A stretch of DNA of 64,000 nucleotides from Cyclobacteriaceae bacterium (GCA_028284125.1 JANQSI010000004.1:310001-374000); one strand, 5' to 3'; counted from the first letter of the stretch, positions 44,621-54,483 are shown. Notes: generated by a model not told the origin, from the letters alone. Program-made: numbers and translations.

Positions 44621-44653
44621 GTTACAGACCGTGGAATTGTAACCTTCTAGCCT

Positions 44654-45214
44654 ATGAGATTTGGATTTTTAAAATGCTATTTGGTCATTATAATTGGTGT
44701 GTTTCAAGCGTGTGATGAGCCTCAAAAACAAGCAACCCGATCACAACAAGTTGAAGCCAAAGCCCAGAGCTTTTTCGAGACTTTTGCTGAACGCGAGGAT
44801 TGGGAGAGACTCTGTTCTTTCTATCGGGAAGACATGCAGTTTCAAGACATCACACTTCAACTTCAATTGGACAGTTTATGGAAATTTAAGCGCTTCTATA
44901 ATTGGGATGGAGAAGGAGATAATTTCAGGAAGCTTACTCCGGATCAGGATCATCTTACTTTGTATTCGCTTGTGGCTAATGACAGTGTAGCTGTTGCAAG
45001 AGGTCGTGTCAATCCATTTTATTATTATGATCAATTGGTCGAATCTGAATGGGGGATGGAATTCACCATCTGGCTTTATTTTGACGAAGAGCTGAAAATA
45101 GCCAAGCAAATCGATTGGATGGAATATGATCCGGTAGCCCTTCAGAGTGTGCTTGATCGGGTGGAAAAGAACGGACATGAAGCCATCCCGGATTGGCTGG
45201 ATTTGTCGAGGTGA
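44654..45214 (+). CDS. NTF2/SnoaL-like small lipoprotein
   Basis: This 186-residue lipoprotein has the signal MRFGFLKCYLVIIIGVFQAC with the lipobox Cys at residue 20. The body resembles SnoaL/NTF2-like cone folds: FFETFAEREDWERLCSFYRE, then MQFQDITLQLQLDSLWKFKR, and a strand-rich end with IDWMEYD. Such proteins bind small ligands or are inactive relatives of ketosteroid isomerase. It lies alone between two copies of a dispersed 86-bp repeat. Confidence 0.72.
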   Translation: MRFGFLKCYLVIIIGVFQACDEPQKQATRSQQVEAKAQSFFETFAEREDWERLCSFYREDMQFQDITLQLQLDSLWKFKRFYNWDGEGDNFRKLTPDQDHLTLYSLVANDSVAVARGRVNPFYYYDQLVESEWGMEFTIWLYFDEELKIAKQIDWMEYDPVALQSVLDRVEKNGHEAIPDWLDLSR

Positions 45215-45242
45215 TTATATGCTCTTAGTGATTACATACAGA

Positions 45243-45328
45243 AGACCCTGAAACGAGTTCAGGGTGACTTCCAGTATTTAATGACAACCCATTTTTTCAG
45301 TCATGCTGAACTTGTTTCAGCATCTTCC
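45243..45328. repeat. Dispersed CCCTGAAACGAGTTCAGGGTGAC repeat, copy right of an NTF2-like gene
   Basis: Copy of the 44535-44620 unit, same orientation, starting AGACCCTGAAACGAGTTCAG and ending GTCATGCTGAACTTGTTTCA plus GCATCTTCC. The gap between the two copies contains exactly one gene. Confidence 0.7.
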
Positions 45329-45336
45329 TTCGTAGC

Positions 45337-47958
45337 TCATTCATCCCTCAAAATTGTCGAAGGATTTACCGTCATGACACGATAGACTTGAAAGCCTAGC
45401 GTGATAATGGTAATTCCCAGCACTGCCAATAAGGTGATGATCGGGAAACTTAAGTTTAGGTCGATGCTATAGGCGAAGTTCTCCAACCAACTGCTCATGA
45501 ATTTGTAAGCAAAGGGCAGAGCTATCACAATTCCTATGATCGACGTGACAAGGTATCGTTTGCTTACTACTCCTGCGATTTGTTGTATTTCTGCTCCAAG
45601 CACTCTGCGAATTCCAATTTGCTTGATCTTTTGCTGAATGTTAATGGAGGACAATCCAAAAAGACCTAACAAAGCAAGAAAAATGGCAAGGCTTGTAAAT
45701 ACCTTTAATAAGATGGCAAACTCTTGTTCTTTTTGATACATGGATTGCAATTGATCATCCAGGAATCGATAATCGAAAGGAAATCCACCATCTTGAAATA
45801 TAGACTGCCAAGTGTTTTCAATTTCTTGTAATGTTTGACTGATGTTTTCTGATTGATATTTGATCATCACATTTCTCGGCTGTCCCAACCACATTTTGAT
45901 TGCCATTGGTCCAATTTCGTGATGCAAACTCCGATAATGGAAATCCTTGAAAACCCCGATGATGTTGTATTCACTATCTGTAAAAGCCACACGTTTGCCA
46001 AGAGGCTCATCCACATCCAGCATTTCGGCTAAGGTTTCATTAATAATGATTGACTCGACAGAATCTCTCACATGCGTTTTAGAGAATAAGCGACCGCTTA
46101 CCATTTCCAAGTTCAGAATGTTTTGAAATTCGTAATCGACTCCAAAGTAGGAGGTTTGAATGACCTGATCTTCGGGCCATTCTTTCAATCGAAGTGGGCC
46201 ACCACTCGTACTTCCATCAAGTGAGGGTCCAAAGCTGACTGATTGAACGCTTGGTAAACGCATGGTGGCGTCAGCGTATGTTTGTCGACGAGCGTTCATC
46301 TCATCACTGCGAAACTTAGCAACTAAAATTCCTTCACTTTCATAGCCAAGATCTTTTTTGGAGAAATAGTTAAGCTGACTAATAACCACCAGACTTATCA
46401 TGATTAAGCTGGCAGAAATGCCAAATTGAAGCAACAACACCAGCCTTCCAACGGTGAAACGTTTTCTTGTTGCAGTTCCCAATTTGCTTCTTAGGAGTGC
46501 CATAGCGGAGAAAGAAGAAAAGGTGCTGCCAAATAGGATGCTGCTCAAGAGTGTGAAAGCGGTAATGATTCCAATGGAGGCAGTTAATACAATTATTAGA
46601 CTTTGTGTGGATACCACAAATAATTCCATGTTGGCCATTATTGCGATCAACAACCAGCTTACCAATGTTGCAAGGGCAACCACGATCAGTGTTTCTGTTC
46701 CCATTTGCACAAACACCTTTCGTTTTGATGATCCGAAGACTTTTCGAATTCCAATTTCTTTGGATCGTGTTCGCATCAACGCGCTGGTGATGTTGAAATA
46801 GTTGAAGAAGGAAATGACGACAATCAGTATGGCGATTACGCCAAGGCTGACCAGATTGCTTTTATCGTTGACCTTGAACAATCCACCTTGAGGATTGCTG
46901 AGATTTCCGGAGGTCAAATAAATGCTTTGTAGTGGTTGAAGCTCAATGAAAACACTGGTATTGGAAGGATTTCGATGTTCCTGAAAGAGATCCAGCATTT
47001 TTTTCTCTAAATCTTCAACATCAGCTCCAGGATTTAATTGGATGTAGGTGAGAAAACCTAACCAACGCCAGCTAGTCATCGGTTCCAAAGATCCGGGTCC
47101 TGGTTTGAATGTTTCGAAGGAAATAAGGAAGTCAAAAGTGAAATGGGAGTTGTCGGGAACATTGTCTATCACTCCAATTACTTTGAGGTCAATTTCATTG
47201 TTGTAAGTGATGATCTTACCAAGTGGATCGGTATCGCCGAAGTATTTTGTGGCGATTCTTTTAGTGAGGACAATGGTGTTGATTTCAGATAAGGCGTTGT
47301 TTGGATCACCGGCTAACCAATCAAAAGAAAACATTTCCAAAAACGCCGCTTCCGCAAAGAAGACTTTTTCTTCATAATAGGACTGATCTTCATGTTTCAT
47401 TAGAACGTCATAAGCGTATCGGAGCCTCGACATGTTTTCAACTTCTGAAAATGAAGCTTCAGCGGCAGGACCGAAGGCAGGTGGAATGATAGGGTAGTTG
47501 ATTTCCCGTGTGGCTCTTACGAAATGAGTGTTTACCCGATAAATCTGCTCGCTTTTTTCATGAAAAGAATCATAATTCAGCTCAAAATTGACATAGAAAA
47601 TAATGTAGAAAACACTGGTCAGACCGATGATCAGCCCTATTAGATTAATCGAAAAATAGGTTTTAGTTCGTGCAAATGATCTCAGACCAACTTTAAAGAA
47701 GTTGCTTAAAAGTCCTGGAAACAAAGCAGAAGTGGATCGTTGTTCCGAATATTCAAAAGCAATTGAATTCAGATCAGAATAATCTTCATCAACTATTGTT
47801 TCAAAAGCAGCTTGCTCAGAAAGTCCGTCAACCACTTTTTCAGCAACCCTACTCCTGAGGTGATCTTCCAGCTCATCTATATCTGCATCCTCAAACCCTT
47901 TGAATTTGCGAAGTTGAGAACGCCATTTCTTTATTTCATTTTCCTGAGAAAACTTCAT
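45337..47958 (-). CDS. ABC permease with N-terminal PadR-associated prefix domain (FtsX/MacB type)
   Basis: This 873-residue permease begins with a soluble ~75-residue prefix (EIKKWRSQLRKFKGFEDADI, VDGLSEQAAFETIVDED) that is typical of permeases encoded next to PadR regulators. The TM and domain pattern is then that of MacB/FtsX proteins, with RSKEIGIRKVFGSS after the second TM and KIKQIGIRRVLGAE near the end. No ATPase gene lies nearby. The gene overlaps padR by 4 bp (ATGA), so PadR and permease are translated together and the regulator probably controls this transporter. Confidence 0.88.
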   Translation of the reverse strand: MKFSQENEIKKWRSQLRKFKGFEDADIDELEDHLRSRVAEKVVDGLSEQAAFETIVDEDYSDLNSIAFEYSEQRSTSALFPGLLSNFFKVGLRSFARTKTYFSINLIGLIIGLTSVFYIIFYVNFELNYDSFHEKSEQIYRVNTHFVRATREINYPIIPPAFGPAAEASFSEVENMSRLRYAYDVLMKHEDQSYYEEKVFFAEAAFLEMFSFDWLAGDPNNALSEINTIVLTKRIATKYFGDTDPLGKIITYNNEIDLKVIGVIDNVPDNSHFTFDFLISFETFKPGPGSLEPMTSWRWLGFLTYIQLNPGADVEDLEKKMLDLFQEHRNPSNTSVFIELQPLQSIYLTSGNLSNPQGGLFKVNDKSNLVSLGVIAILIVVISFFNYFNITSALMRTRSKEIGIRKVFGSSKRKVFVQMGTETLIVVALATLVSWLLIAIMANMELFVVSTQSLIIVLTASIGIITAFTLLSSILFGSTFSSFSAMALLRSKLGTATRKRFTVGRLVLLLQFGISASLIMISLVVISQLNYFSKKDLGYESEGILVAKFRSDEMNARRQTYADATMRLPSVQSVSFGPSLDGSTSGGPLRLKEWPEDQVIQTSYFGVDYEFQNILNLEMVSGRLFSKTHVRDSVESIIINETLAEMLDVDEPLGKRVAFTDSEYNIIGVFKDFHYRSLHHEIGPMAIKMWLGQPRNVMIKYQSENISQTLQEIENTWQSIFQDGGFPFDYRFLDDQLQSMYQKEQEFAILLKVFTSLAIFLALLGLFGLSSINIQQKIKQIGIRRVLGAEIQQIAGVVSKRYLVTSIIGIVIALPFAYKFMSSWLENFAYSIDLNLSFPIITLLAVLGITIITLGFQVYRVMTVNPSTILRDE

Positions 47959-48293
47959 TGCACATCAGGTTTTAGGTTCCACATTTTTGATAGCATGATG
48001 ATCATGTCCGTCCATTCTGATTTTTTGGTTTCAAGAAGTGCTTTTCCTTCCGGCGTGATGGAATAGTATTTTCGTTTCCGAGCATTCTCGACAATCTTCC
48101 AGCTGGATTTTATTTGACCGTTTCTTTCCAGACGATGTAATACCGGATACAACATAGGTTCACTCCATTCCAGCTTTCCGCCAGAGTATTGTTTTACTTT
48201 TCTGATGATTTGGTATCCGTAATCTTCACCTTCCAAAAGGATAGAGAGAATAATGGGGATAGTAGAGGCTCCTGTCATTTCTTTCGATATCAT
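47955..48293 (-). CDS. PadR-family transcriptional repressor
   Basis: The ATG at 48293 gives 112 residues starting MISKEMTGASTIPIILSILL; a longer frame would run through the operator and is not used. The winged helix includes DYGYQIIRKVKQYSGGKLEW, LYPVLHRLERNGQIKSSW and RKRKYYSITPEGKALLETKK. PadR proteins bind palindromes in their own promoter and are released by small molecules. An 8-bp-arm palindrome lies 12 bp in front of the start. It is coupled to the permease. Confidence 0.93.
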   Translation of the reverse strand: MISKEMTGASTIPIILSILLEGEDYGYQIIRKVKQYSGGKLEWSEPMLYPVLHRLERNGQIKSSWKIVENARKRKYYSITPEGKALLETKKSEWTDMIIMLSKMWNLKPDVQ

Positions 48294-48304
48294 ACTTAAT
48301 GCTG

Positions 48305-48340
48305 TTAGGTATGTAATGATACCTAATACGGTTAGGTAAT
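48305..48340. promoter_or_regulatory. Predicted PadR operator (palindrome plus third half-site)
   Basis: TTAGGTAT (48305-48312) and ATACCTAA (48319-48326) form a perfect palindrome with a 6-nt spacer; a third half-site, TTAGGTAAT, follows at 48332-48340. It lies 12 bp upstream of padR and 43 bp upstream of the divergent membrane-protein gene, so both could be controlled. Confidence 0.7.
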
Positions 48341-48382
48341 AAAAAGGTTGTATTGAAAATTTTTCATTCACATTATCTTTAG

Positions 48383-49768
48383 ATGGTAAATCATAGCCCA
48401 ATGAGTAACATTCCAGAAAATCAAATAGGTGAGTGGCTTAAGAAATTAGAGCGTGAGAGCTGGCAGCTTGAATTGCTGGTTTCAGCATTTACGATTTTCC
48501 TTTTAATTATGGGAGATCAGGCGTTTGAGGATTTCTTGAGAGATCTTAGGTACCAATACAATTTGTCTGAAGGCGTTCTGACTTTCGGTTTCATTTTTCT
48601 TGGATTGTTAAAAGTTTCTCTACAGGCACTTACCTATTGTTTGATCGCACACCTCATGCTTAGAGGTTTTTGGATTGGCGCTATTGGTTTACGATCCGTC
48701 CAGTCAAGTATTGACTTCAGTGTTTTGAAATACAATGATTTTTTTACTGACAGACTGAAGAAAAAGGTGATCAGCCTGGATCAGCTGGTTTTCAAATTAG
48801 ATGAAATCTGCAGTGTGATTTTTGCATTTGCCTTCCTGGTGATTTCGATGTTACTCTCTTTTGGGATGTACTTTCTGACTTTTGGAGTGATGGCTATTCT
48901 GCTTACTACTGTTGCTGAAATTACGCCAGAAAGTGTAGACAATCTCATAGGGATCACGGCGGCTACTATTTTCATATCGCTACTTATCACTGGGTTCATT
49001 TATATGGTTGATTATTTCACACTAGGTTTTTTCAAAAAGATCAAGTGGCTGAGGAAGGTGTATTATCCGGTGTATCGATTTTATAGTTTCATCACATTTG
49101 CCGTTCTCAGTAGGAGTATCTATTACTATATGATTAGTAAGTTCACGAAGAAGCGCATCCGAGTACTGTATGGTTTTGCTGCCGGACTGTTCGTGATGAC
49201 TCTTCTATTTAGATTTGATCAACATCAATATTTTCCAGAAGAGGATAACCAGTTCTTGATGTCTTCCAACTTTTATGATGATCAGCGTGCAGAAGAGAAT
49301 TATGTGGAGATTGCCAGCATAAAATCTCAATTCGTAACTGAACCCTTCTTTCAGCTGTTCATCCGCTATGACCCACAGGATAATTCTATTGTCCAGGACC
49401 ATTGTCCAGATTTTGAGCCCATCAAGGATGACGGCTTGAATTGGAGAATGGAGATTGTCATGGATGATGAAAATTTTATAATTACAGCAAAGGATTACTC
49501 AGGCGAAGATTTTGATCAGGCCATTTCGTGTTTAGGTAGTATTTATGAGGTTGCCATCAATGATTCTGTATATCAGGAGTTGAATTACTATTTCTACGAA
49601 CATTCTTCTCATGAGCAACGCGGATTACTAACGACCATTTCTACCGATGATTTCAAACATGGTGAAAACATATTGAGGCTAAGAAAAGTCCGAAAAATTG
49701 AGGAGGGGGATTCTACTAGGAATGGTTATGAACGTCTAGCGAGAATCCCTTTTTGGTACAAAAAATAA
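48383..49768 (+). CDS. Multi-pass membrane protein of unknown function
   Basis: Family not recognised. The start may be at 48383 (MVNHSP) or, equally likely, at the ATG at 48401 (MSNIPENQIGEWLKKLERES). Six hydrophobic segments lie at about residues 33-52, 75-105, 143-180, 195-215, 226-248 and 257-275, followed by a hydrophilic C-terminal domain (about 280-461) probably outside the membrane. It is divergent from padR with the predicted operator in between. The C-terminal part has no recognisable catalytic motif. Confidence 0.75.
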   Translation: MVNHSPMSNIPENQIGEWLKKLERESWQLELLVSAFTIFLLIMGDQAFEDFLRDLRYQYNLSEGVLTFGFIFLGLLKVSLQALTYCLIAHLMLRGFWIGAIGLRSVQSSIDFSVLKYNDFFTDRLKKKVISLDQLVFKLDEICSVIFAFAFLVISMLLSFGMYFLTFGVMAILLTTVAEITPESVDNLIGITAATIFISLLITGFIYMVDYFTLGFFKKIKWLRKVYYPVYRFYSFITFAVLSRSIYYYMISKFTKKRIRVLYGFAAGLFVMTLLFRFDQHQYFPEEDNQFLMSSNFYDDQRAEENYVEIASIKSQFVTEPFFQLFIRYDPQDNSIVQDHCPDFEPIKDDGLNWRMEIVMDDENFIITAKDYSGEDFDQAISCLGSIYEVAINDSVYQELNYYFYEHSSHEQRGLLTTISTDDFKHGENILRLRKVRKIEEGDSTRNGYERLARIPFWYKK

Positions 49769-49794
49769 AGCCCCTTCGATATCGAAGAGGCTTT
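49767..49794 (-). terminator. Terminator downstream of trxA
   Basis: An 11-bp stem with one mismatch, AAAGCCCCTTC / GAAGAGGCTTT, loops around GATATC. On the minus strand it is followed by ATTTTTTG. It also overlaps the 3' end of the convergent membrane-protein gene. Confidence 0.65.
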
Positions 49795-49816
49795 GAGTTG
49801 TCTAGTTATAAATTTC

Positions 49817-50140
49817 TTACGCTACCTGCGCATCAAGTTTTTGGCTTAATACACTTTTAGGTACTGCACCGATTTGCTTGTCTACGATTTCTCCGTTTTT
49901 GAAAACGAGAAGCGTTGGAATGGAACGAATTCCAAATTTTGCCGAAACCTCAGGGTTGGCGTCAACGTCTACTTTCCCAATAACAGCTTTCCCATCGTAA
50001 TCTGAAGCTAATTCTTCCACAACCGGTCCAATCATTTTACATGGCCCACACCATTCTGCCCAAAAATCAACCAACACTGGCTGGTCTGAATTGATAATTT
50101 CACTGAAATTATTGTCAGTTATTTCTACAGGTTTTGACAT
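49817..50140 (-). CDS. trxA: Thioredoxin
   Basis: Cytoplasmic thioredoxin reduces protein disulfides using electrons from thioredoxin reductase. The 107 residues match the family; the active site is FWAEWCGPCKMIGPVVEE (about 27-44), the cis-proline loop is IRSIPTLLVFKNGE, and PKSVL lies at the C-terminal helix. A TAnnTTTG element lies 49 bp upstream, and a terminator follows. It is encoded alone after dnaE. Confidence 0.96.
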   Translation of the reverse strand: MSKPVEITDNNFSEIINSDQPVLVDFWAEWCGPCKMIGPVVEELASDYDGKAVIGKVDVDANPEVSAKFGIRSIPTLLVFKNGEIVDKQIGAVPKSVLSQKLDAQVA

Positions 50141-50189
50141 TGTTATTTGACTTTAAATTTTATTAATCCTTGTGTTTAATAGGTGAACA

Positions 50190-50197
50190 CAAAGATA
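50190..50197 (-). promoter_or_regulatory. Probable trxA promoter -7 element
   Basis: Read on the minus strand the bases are TATCTTTG, an exact match to TAnnTTTG of Bacteroidota promoters, 49 bp upstream of the trxA start. A clear TTTG at -33 was not found. Confidence 0.45.
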
Positions 50198-50253
50198 TGT
50201 GTAATAGTTTATCAATTGTGGAGATTCGTCAGGATTGTTAGGTAGTTGACACA

Positions 50254-53200
50254 TTAATTCTTTGACATGATTTTGAAATTTACCTCTTCTATAGATTTTA
50301 ATTCTTTAATAAGCTCATCTGACGGGTCAATTGTGAACTTTCTGCTCAACATGTCCAAATTTATTGCACGATCATCGTGAACTCCCGAGAGTGTCAGTTT
50401 CAGGATACAGTTACCAGGAAACAATCCAGCGATGCGCTCAATCTCATCTACTATTATTGAATTCACATCTTCAAGTCGCACATTGAGTTCTAATCCTTTG
50501 GTCATTTTTTCACGGATTTGACTTAGATGTTCGATGTTGTGAATTTTGAATTCAAGCTCTTCACTGTTCCAGCGATTCTGAACGGTTCCTGAAATGTATA
50601 AGAACCATCCTTTTTCGAGCATTGGCTTGAACTTGAGGTAGTCTTTGGAGAAAAGATAAAAGGTGTGGTTGTCTCCAAAATCCTCAAGCACAATCTGACC
50701 AAATGGATTTCCCTTTTTGGAAGTCCTGTGTTGTACGTCGGTGAGTATTCCACCAATCTTTATTTCCCGGTTCTTAAGTTTTTCCAGGTCATTTAATTGA
50801 TTGATGGTGGCATTGGCCAGGAAGTCCATCTCGAATTTGAATTGATTCAATGGATGGCCTGAGATATAAAGTCCGACCATTTCCTTCTCAATGTTCAGTT
50901 CTTCTATTTCTCCGTAAGGTTCGATTCTGCCCACTTTAGGCTTGGAAATGTCTACACCATTAGATCCTCCAAACAGCGAGGATTGATTGCTGGCTTCTTC
51001 TTCTTGCACTCGGTTTGCATAACGAATCGCTTTTTCAATAATGGAAGTTCCTTCTTCATCAGGCTCCACGTATTGTCTTCGGTGGTATCCTTCAAAACAG
51101 TCAAAGCCGCCGGCTTTAGCTAAACTCTCAAAAGATTTTTTGTTGACCGTCCTAAGATTTACCCTTTTGGCAAAATCAAAAATGTCTTCAAATGGTCCGT
51201 TGGCATCACGTTCTTCGATGACCGCCTGAACCGCTGATTCGCCGGTTCCTTTGATTGCACCCATTCCAAAACGAATTTCTCCTTCTTTGTTTACTGCAAA
51301 ATCCTTGTCTGATTCATTGATGTGGGGACCAAGCACCTTTATGCCTCGGTTCTTACATTCTTCCATGAAGAAGCTGACCTTGTCAATGTTGCTTTGATTG
51401 TGCGTTAGAACAGAAGCCATGTACTCCGCTGGGTAATTAGCTTTTAAGTATCCAGTGTGATAAGCGACCACTGAATAGCAAGTGCTGTGAGATTTATTGA
51501 ACGCATACGCTGCGAAGGCTTCCCAATCTTTCCATATTTTCTCAAGCTTTTCTTCAGAATGCCCATTTGCTTTTGCCCCTTCAACGAATTTGGGCTTCAT
51601 CTTATCAAGCACTTCCCGTTGCTTTTTACCCATCGCTTTTCGCAAAACATCCGCCTCACCCTTTGTAAACCCAGCGAGCTTTTGGGATAGAAGCATTACC
51701 TGCTCTTGATAGACCGTAATCCCATAGGTCTCAGCCAGGTATTCTTCCATATCTGAGATGTCATAGGAAATTTGTTCGGTCCCATGTTTTCTAGCAATAA
51801 AATTGGGGATGTATTCCATCGGTCCGGGACGATACAACGCGTTCATCGCTATGAGATCACCAAAACGGTCAGGCTTTAATGCACGAAGGTGTTTTTGCAT
51901 TCCGGGTGACTCAAACTGAAACGTTCCGTTCGTTTCTCCGCGCTGGTAGAGTTCATAGGTTTTTTGATCGTCAAGTGGAAGCGCATCAATGTCAATGGAA
52001 ATGCCGTGCCTTTTTTCAATGTTCTCTACCGCTGTTTTTATGATCGAAAGTGTTTTAAGACCCAGAAAGTCCATTTTCAGCATTCCGGCAGATTCAACTA
52101 CGCTGTTGTCAAACTGCGTAACCATTAAATCGGAATCCTTGGATCGAGCGAGAGGAACGAAGTTGCTCATGTCATCCGGGGTGATGATCACTCCACAGGC
52201 ATGAACACCGGTATTTCTTAGTGAGCCCTCCAAAACAACAGCCTGATTGAGAACCTGAGAGGGCAGGTCTTCACCTTTTTTGAGAGCTTCCAGTTCTTTT
52301 ACTTCGCTAAAGACCGAGTTGAAGTTAGCGCCAGGTCGTTCTGGGACTAGCTTGGCAATGGCGTCTGTTTCCGGAAGTGGAAGTTCCATTACTCTACCAG
52401 CATCTCGGATTGCAGATTTTGGTGCCATAGTGCCGTATGTGATGATCTGTGCGACCTGATCTCCGCCATATTTTTCAATCACGTAGTTGATCACCTTTTC
52501 TCGCCCTTCGTTATCAAAGTCGATATCTATATCGGGAAGTGATACACGATCGGGGTTTAGGAAACGCTCAAAAAGGAGATCGTAAGCGATCGGGTCTACA
52601 TTTGTGATTCCGATACAATAGGCTACTACCGATCCGGCTGCTGATCCTCGGCCTGGACCGACGGACACATCCATTTCTCTGGCTTTTGCAGTGAAATCCT
52701 GAACAATGAGAAAGTATCCCGGGTAGCCCGTATTTTCAATGGTAGCCAGCTCAAAATCAATCCGTTCCCGGATTTCATCGGTAATTTGATCGTAGCGTTT
52801 CTCTGCACCTTGATAAGTGAGGTGTTTTAAGTAAGCATTTTCTCCTCGATTTCCACCATCTTTTTCGTCTTCAGCATCCATGAATTCTGAAGGGATGTCA
52901 AATTTTGGGAGAAGAACGTCTCGCTCAAGGCTGTACTCTTCAACTTTCTCAATGATTTCTGAAATGTTCTCAATTGCTTCGGGAATGTCCCCGAAGGCTT
53001 CTTTCATTTCTTGTTGAGATTTGAAATAGTAATTCTCATTGGGAAGTCCTGGACGAAAACCTCGACCTCTACCAATTGGTGTACTTTGCTTTTCATTTTC
53101 CTTGATACAAAGCAATACGTCGTGTGCTTTGGCATCTGCTTGATCAAGGTAATAGTACTCGTTGGAGGCGATGAGTTTTACTTCATGTTTTCTGGCAAAT

Positions 53201-54483
53201 TCAACCAGTATTTCATTCAATCTATTTTCTTCTTCCAGGCCATGCCGATTTAATTCCAGGTAAAAATCGTCTTTGAATAATTCCTTCCACCAAAGCAAGG
53301 CTTCTTCTGCTTGAGTTTCACCTACATTCAAAATAAGGTGGGGGATTTCACCACCCAAACTGCCACTTAATGCAATTAAACCTTCAGCATGTTTTTCAAT
53401 GAGTTCTTTATCAATCCTGGGGAAAAGTCCGTAATTACCTTCCTTGTAGGCAATGGAACTTAGCTTGATCAGGTTTTCATAGCCAACTTTATTTTTGGCC
53501 AATAAAACCTGACGAAATCTCTTATCAGGATTGTCTTTGGTAAACTGGAGCTTGAGCCTTTCTTCGGCCACAAAAAATTCACATCCTACGATTGGTTTAA
53601 TTCCTTCTTTGAGTGCAGCTCCTACAAATTTGAACGCACCGAACATGTTGCCAAGATCGGTGAGCGTTGCTGCTGGCATTTCGTATTCTTTGGCCTTGGC
53701 AATGATAGCACCTACATCAGGTGTGGCTTGTAGAACAGAAAACTGGGAATGTCCGTGAAGATGAGAAAATGCCCCTTTAATATCTTCTGCGCTGACTTCC
53801 TTATCTCCAATTTTACCGGTTGACTTTTCTCTTCGAGTAGCGAAGTTGGCATCATCGAGTTTAGGCGCTTCATAATTAATAGAATTTGGATCGATATCAT
53901 CGATGGGCTTGATGATGGACCGTTTGAGGCATTCGAAAAATGCTTTGGCTGTAGCGTCTACATCGTAAGCAGCATCGTGTGCGTCATCAAAACCTTCACC
54001 GAAAAGCTTGGTGTAAAGTTCAATCAGTTTTGGCTGCTTCAATTTGCCACCAAGTCCACCTTCTAGTTGACAGAATTCAACCGTTTCTGTCGACGTGTCA
54101 ATGTTTTTGGCATCTGCCAGTAAGTTTTCTTTATCTGTCCGTAAGTATTCTGCTCCAATGATTTTGTTGTCAAACTCGATGTTGTGACCAACAAGAACTT
54201 CTGCTTTTTTTACGTCAACACTGAATTTTTCTAGTACTTCACTAAGATCTTCACCCACCTCAAGGGCACGTTTGGTGGAAATGCCATGTACTTTTTCTGC
54301 ATTGAAGGGGATCGTGAATCCATCGGGTTTTACAATGTGATTTCCTGTTGAAAGGAGTTTGCCTTTGTTATCATGAAGTTGCCAGGCTATTTGAACCAAT
54401 CGGGGCCAGTTGTCGAGATCTTCGACGGGTGCGGTTTTATTATGAGGAAGCCCGGTTGTTTCAGTATCAAAAATTAAGTACAT
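50254..54483 (-). CDS. dnaE: DNA polymerase III alpha subunit with fused N-terminal exonuclease
   Basis: Replicative polymerase of 1409 residues. Residues 1-190 are a DnaQ-like 3'-5' exonuclease with its catalytic motifs DTETTG (6-11), HNIEFD and HDAAYDVDAT, so proofreading is fused to the polymerase. A PHP domain follows (about 238-470, HLHGHSQFSVL), then the C-family polymerase core with the catalytic PDIDIDFDNEGREKVI (about 650), the finger/beta-binding region, and an OB-fold (about 1240-1320, REIKIGGILTDVQHRTSKKG). The long form agrees with Bacteroidota DnaE proteins. It is divergent from a serine hydrolase gene. Confidence 0.95.
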   Translation of the reverse strand: MYLIFDTETTGLPHNKTAPVEDLDNWPRLVQIAWQLHDNKGKLLSTGNHIVKPDGFTIPFNAEKVHGISTKRALEVGEDLSEVLEKFSVDVKKAEVLVGHNIEFDNKIIGAEYLRTDKENLLADAKNIDTSTETVEFCQLEGGLGGKLKQPKLIELYTKLFGEGFDDAHDAAYDVDATAKAFFECLKRSIIKPIDDIDPNSINYEAPKLDDANFATRREKSTGKIGDKEVSAEDIKGAFSHLHGHSQFSVLQATPDVGAIIAKAKEYEMPAATLTDLGNMFGAFKFVGAALKEGIKPIVGCEFFVAEERLKLQFTKDNPDKRFRQVLLAKNKVGYENLIKLSSIAYKEGNYGLFPRIDKELIEKHAEGLIALSGSLGGEIPHLILNVGETQAEEALLWWKELFKDDFYLELNRHGLEEENRLNEILVEFARKHEVKLIASNEYYYLDQADAKAHDVLLCIKENEKQSTPIGRGRGFRPGLPNENYYFKSQQEMKEAFGDIPEAIENISEIIEKVEEYSLERDVLLPKFDIPSEFMDAEDEKDGGNRGENAYLKHLTYQGAEKRYDQITDEIRERIDFELATIENTGYPGYFLIVQDFTAKAREMDVSVGPGRGSAAGSVVAYCIGITNVDPIAYDLLFERFLNPDRVSLPDIDIDFDNEGREKVINYVIEKYGGDQVAQIITYGTMAPKSAIRDAGRVMELPLPETDAIAKLVPERPGANFNSVFSEVKELEALKKGEDLPSQVLNQAVVLEGSLRNTGVHACGVIITPDDMSNFVPLARSKDSDLMVTQFDNSVVESAGMLKMDFLGLKTLSIIKTAVENIEKRHGISIDIDALPLDDQKTYELYQRGETNGTFQFESPGMQKHLRALKPDRFGDLIAMNALYRPGPMEYIPNFIARKHGTEQISYDISDMEEYLAETYGITVYQEQVMLLSQKLAGFTKGEADVLRKAMGKKQREVLDKMKPKFVEGAKANGHSEEKLEKIWKDWEAFAAYAFNKSHSTCYSVVAYHTGYLKANYPAEYMASVLTHNQSNIDKVSFFMEECKNRGIKVLGPHINESDKDFAVNKEGEIRFGMGAIKGTGESAVQAVIEERDANGPFEDIFDFAKRVNLRTVNKKSFESLAKAGGFDCFEGYHRRQYVEPDEEGTSIIEKAIRYANRVQEEEASNQSSLFGGSNGVDISKPKVGRIEPYGEIEELNIEKEMVGLYISGHPLNQFKFEMDFLANATINQLNDLEKLKNREIKIGGILTDVQHRTSKKGNPFGQIVLEDFGDNHTFYLFSKDYLKFKPMLEKGWFLYISGTVQNRWNSEELEFKIHNIEHLSQIREKMTKGLELNVRLEDVNSIIVDEIERIAGLFPGNCILKLTLSGVHDDRAINLDMLSRKFTIDPSDELIKELKSIEEVNFKIMSKN

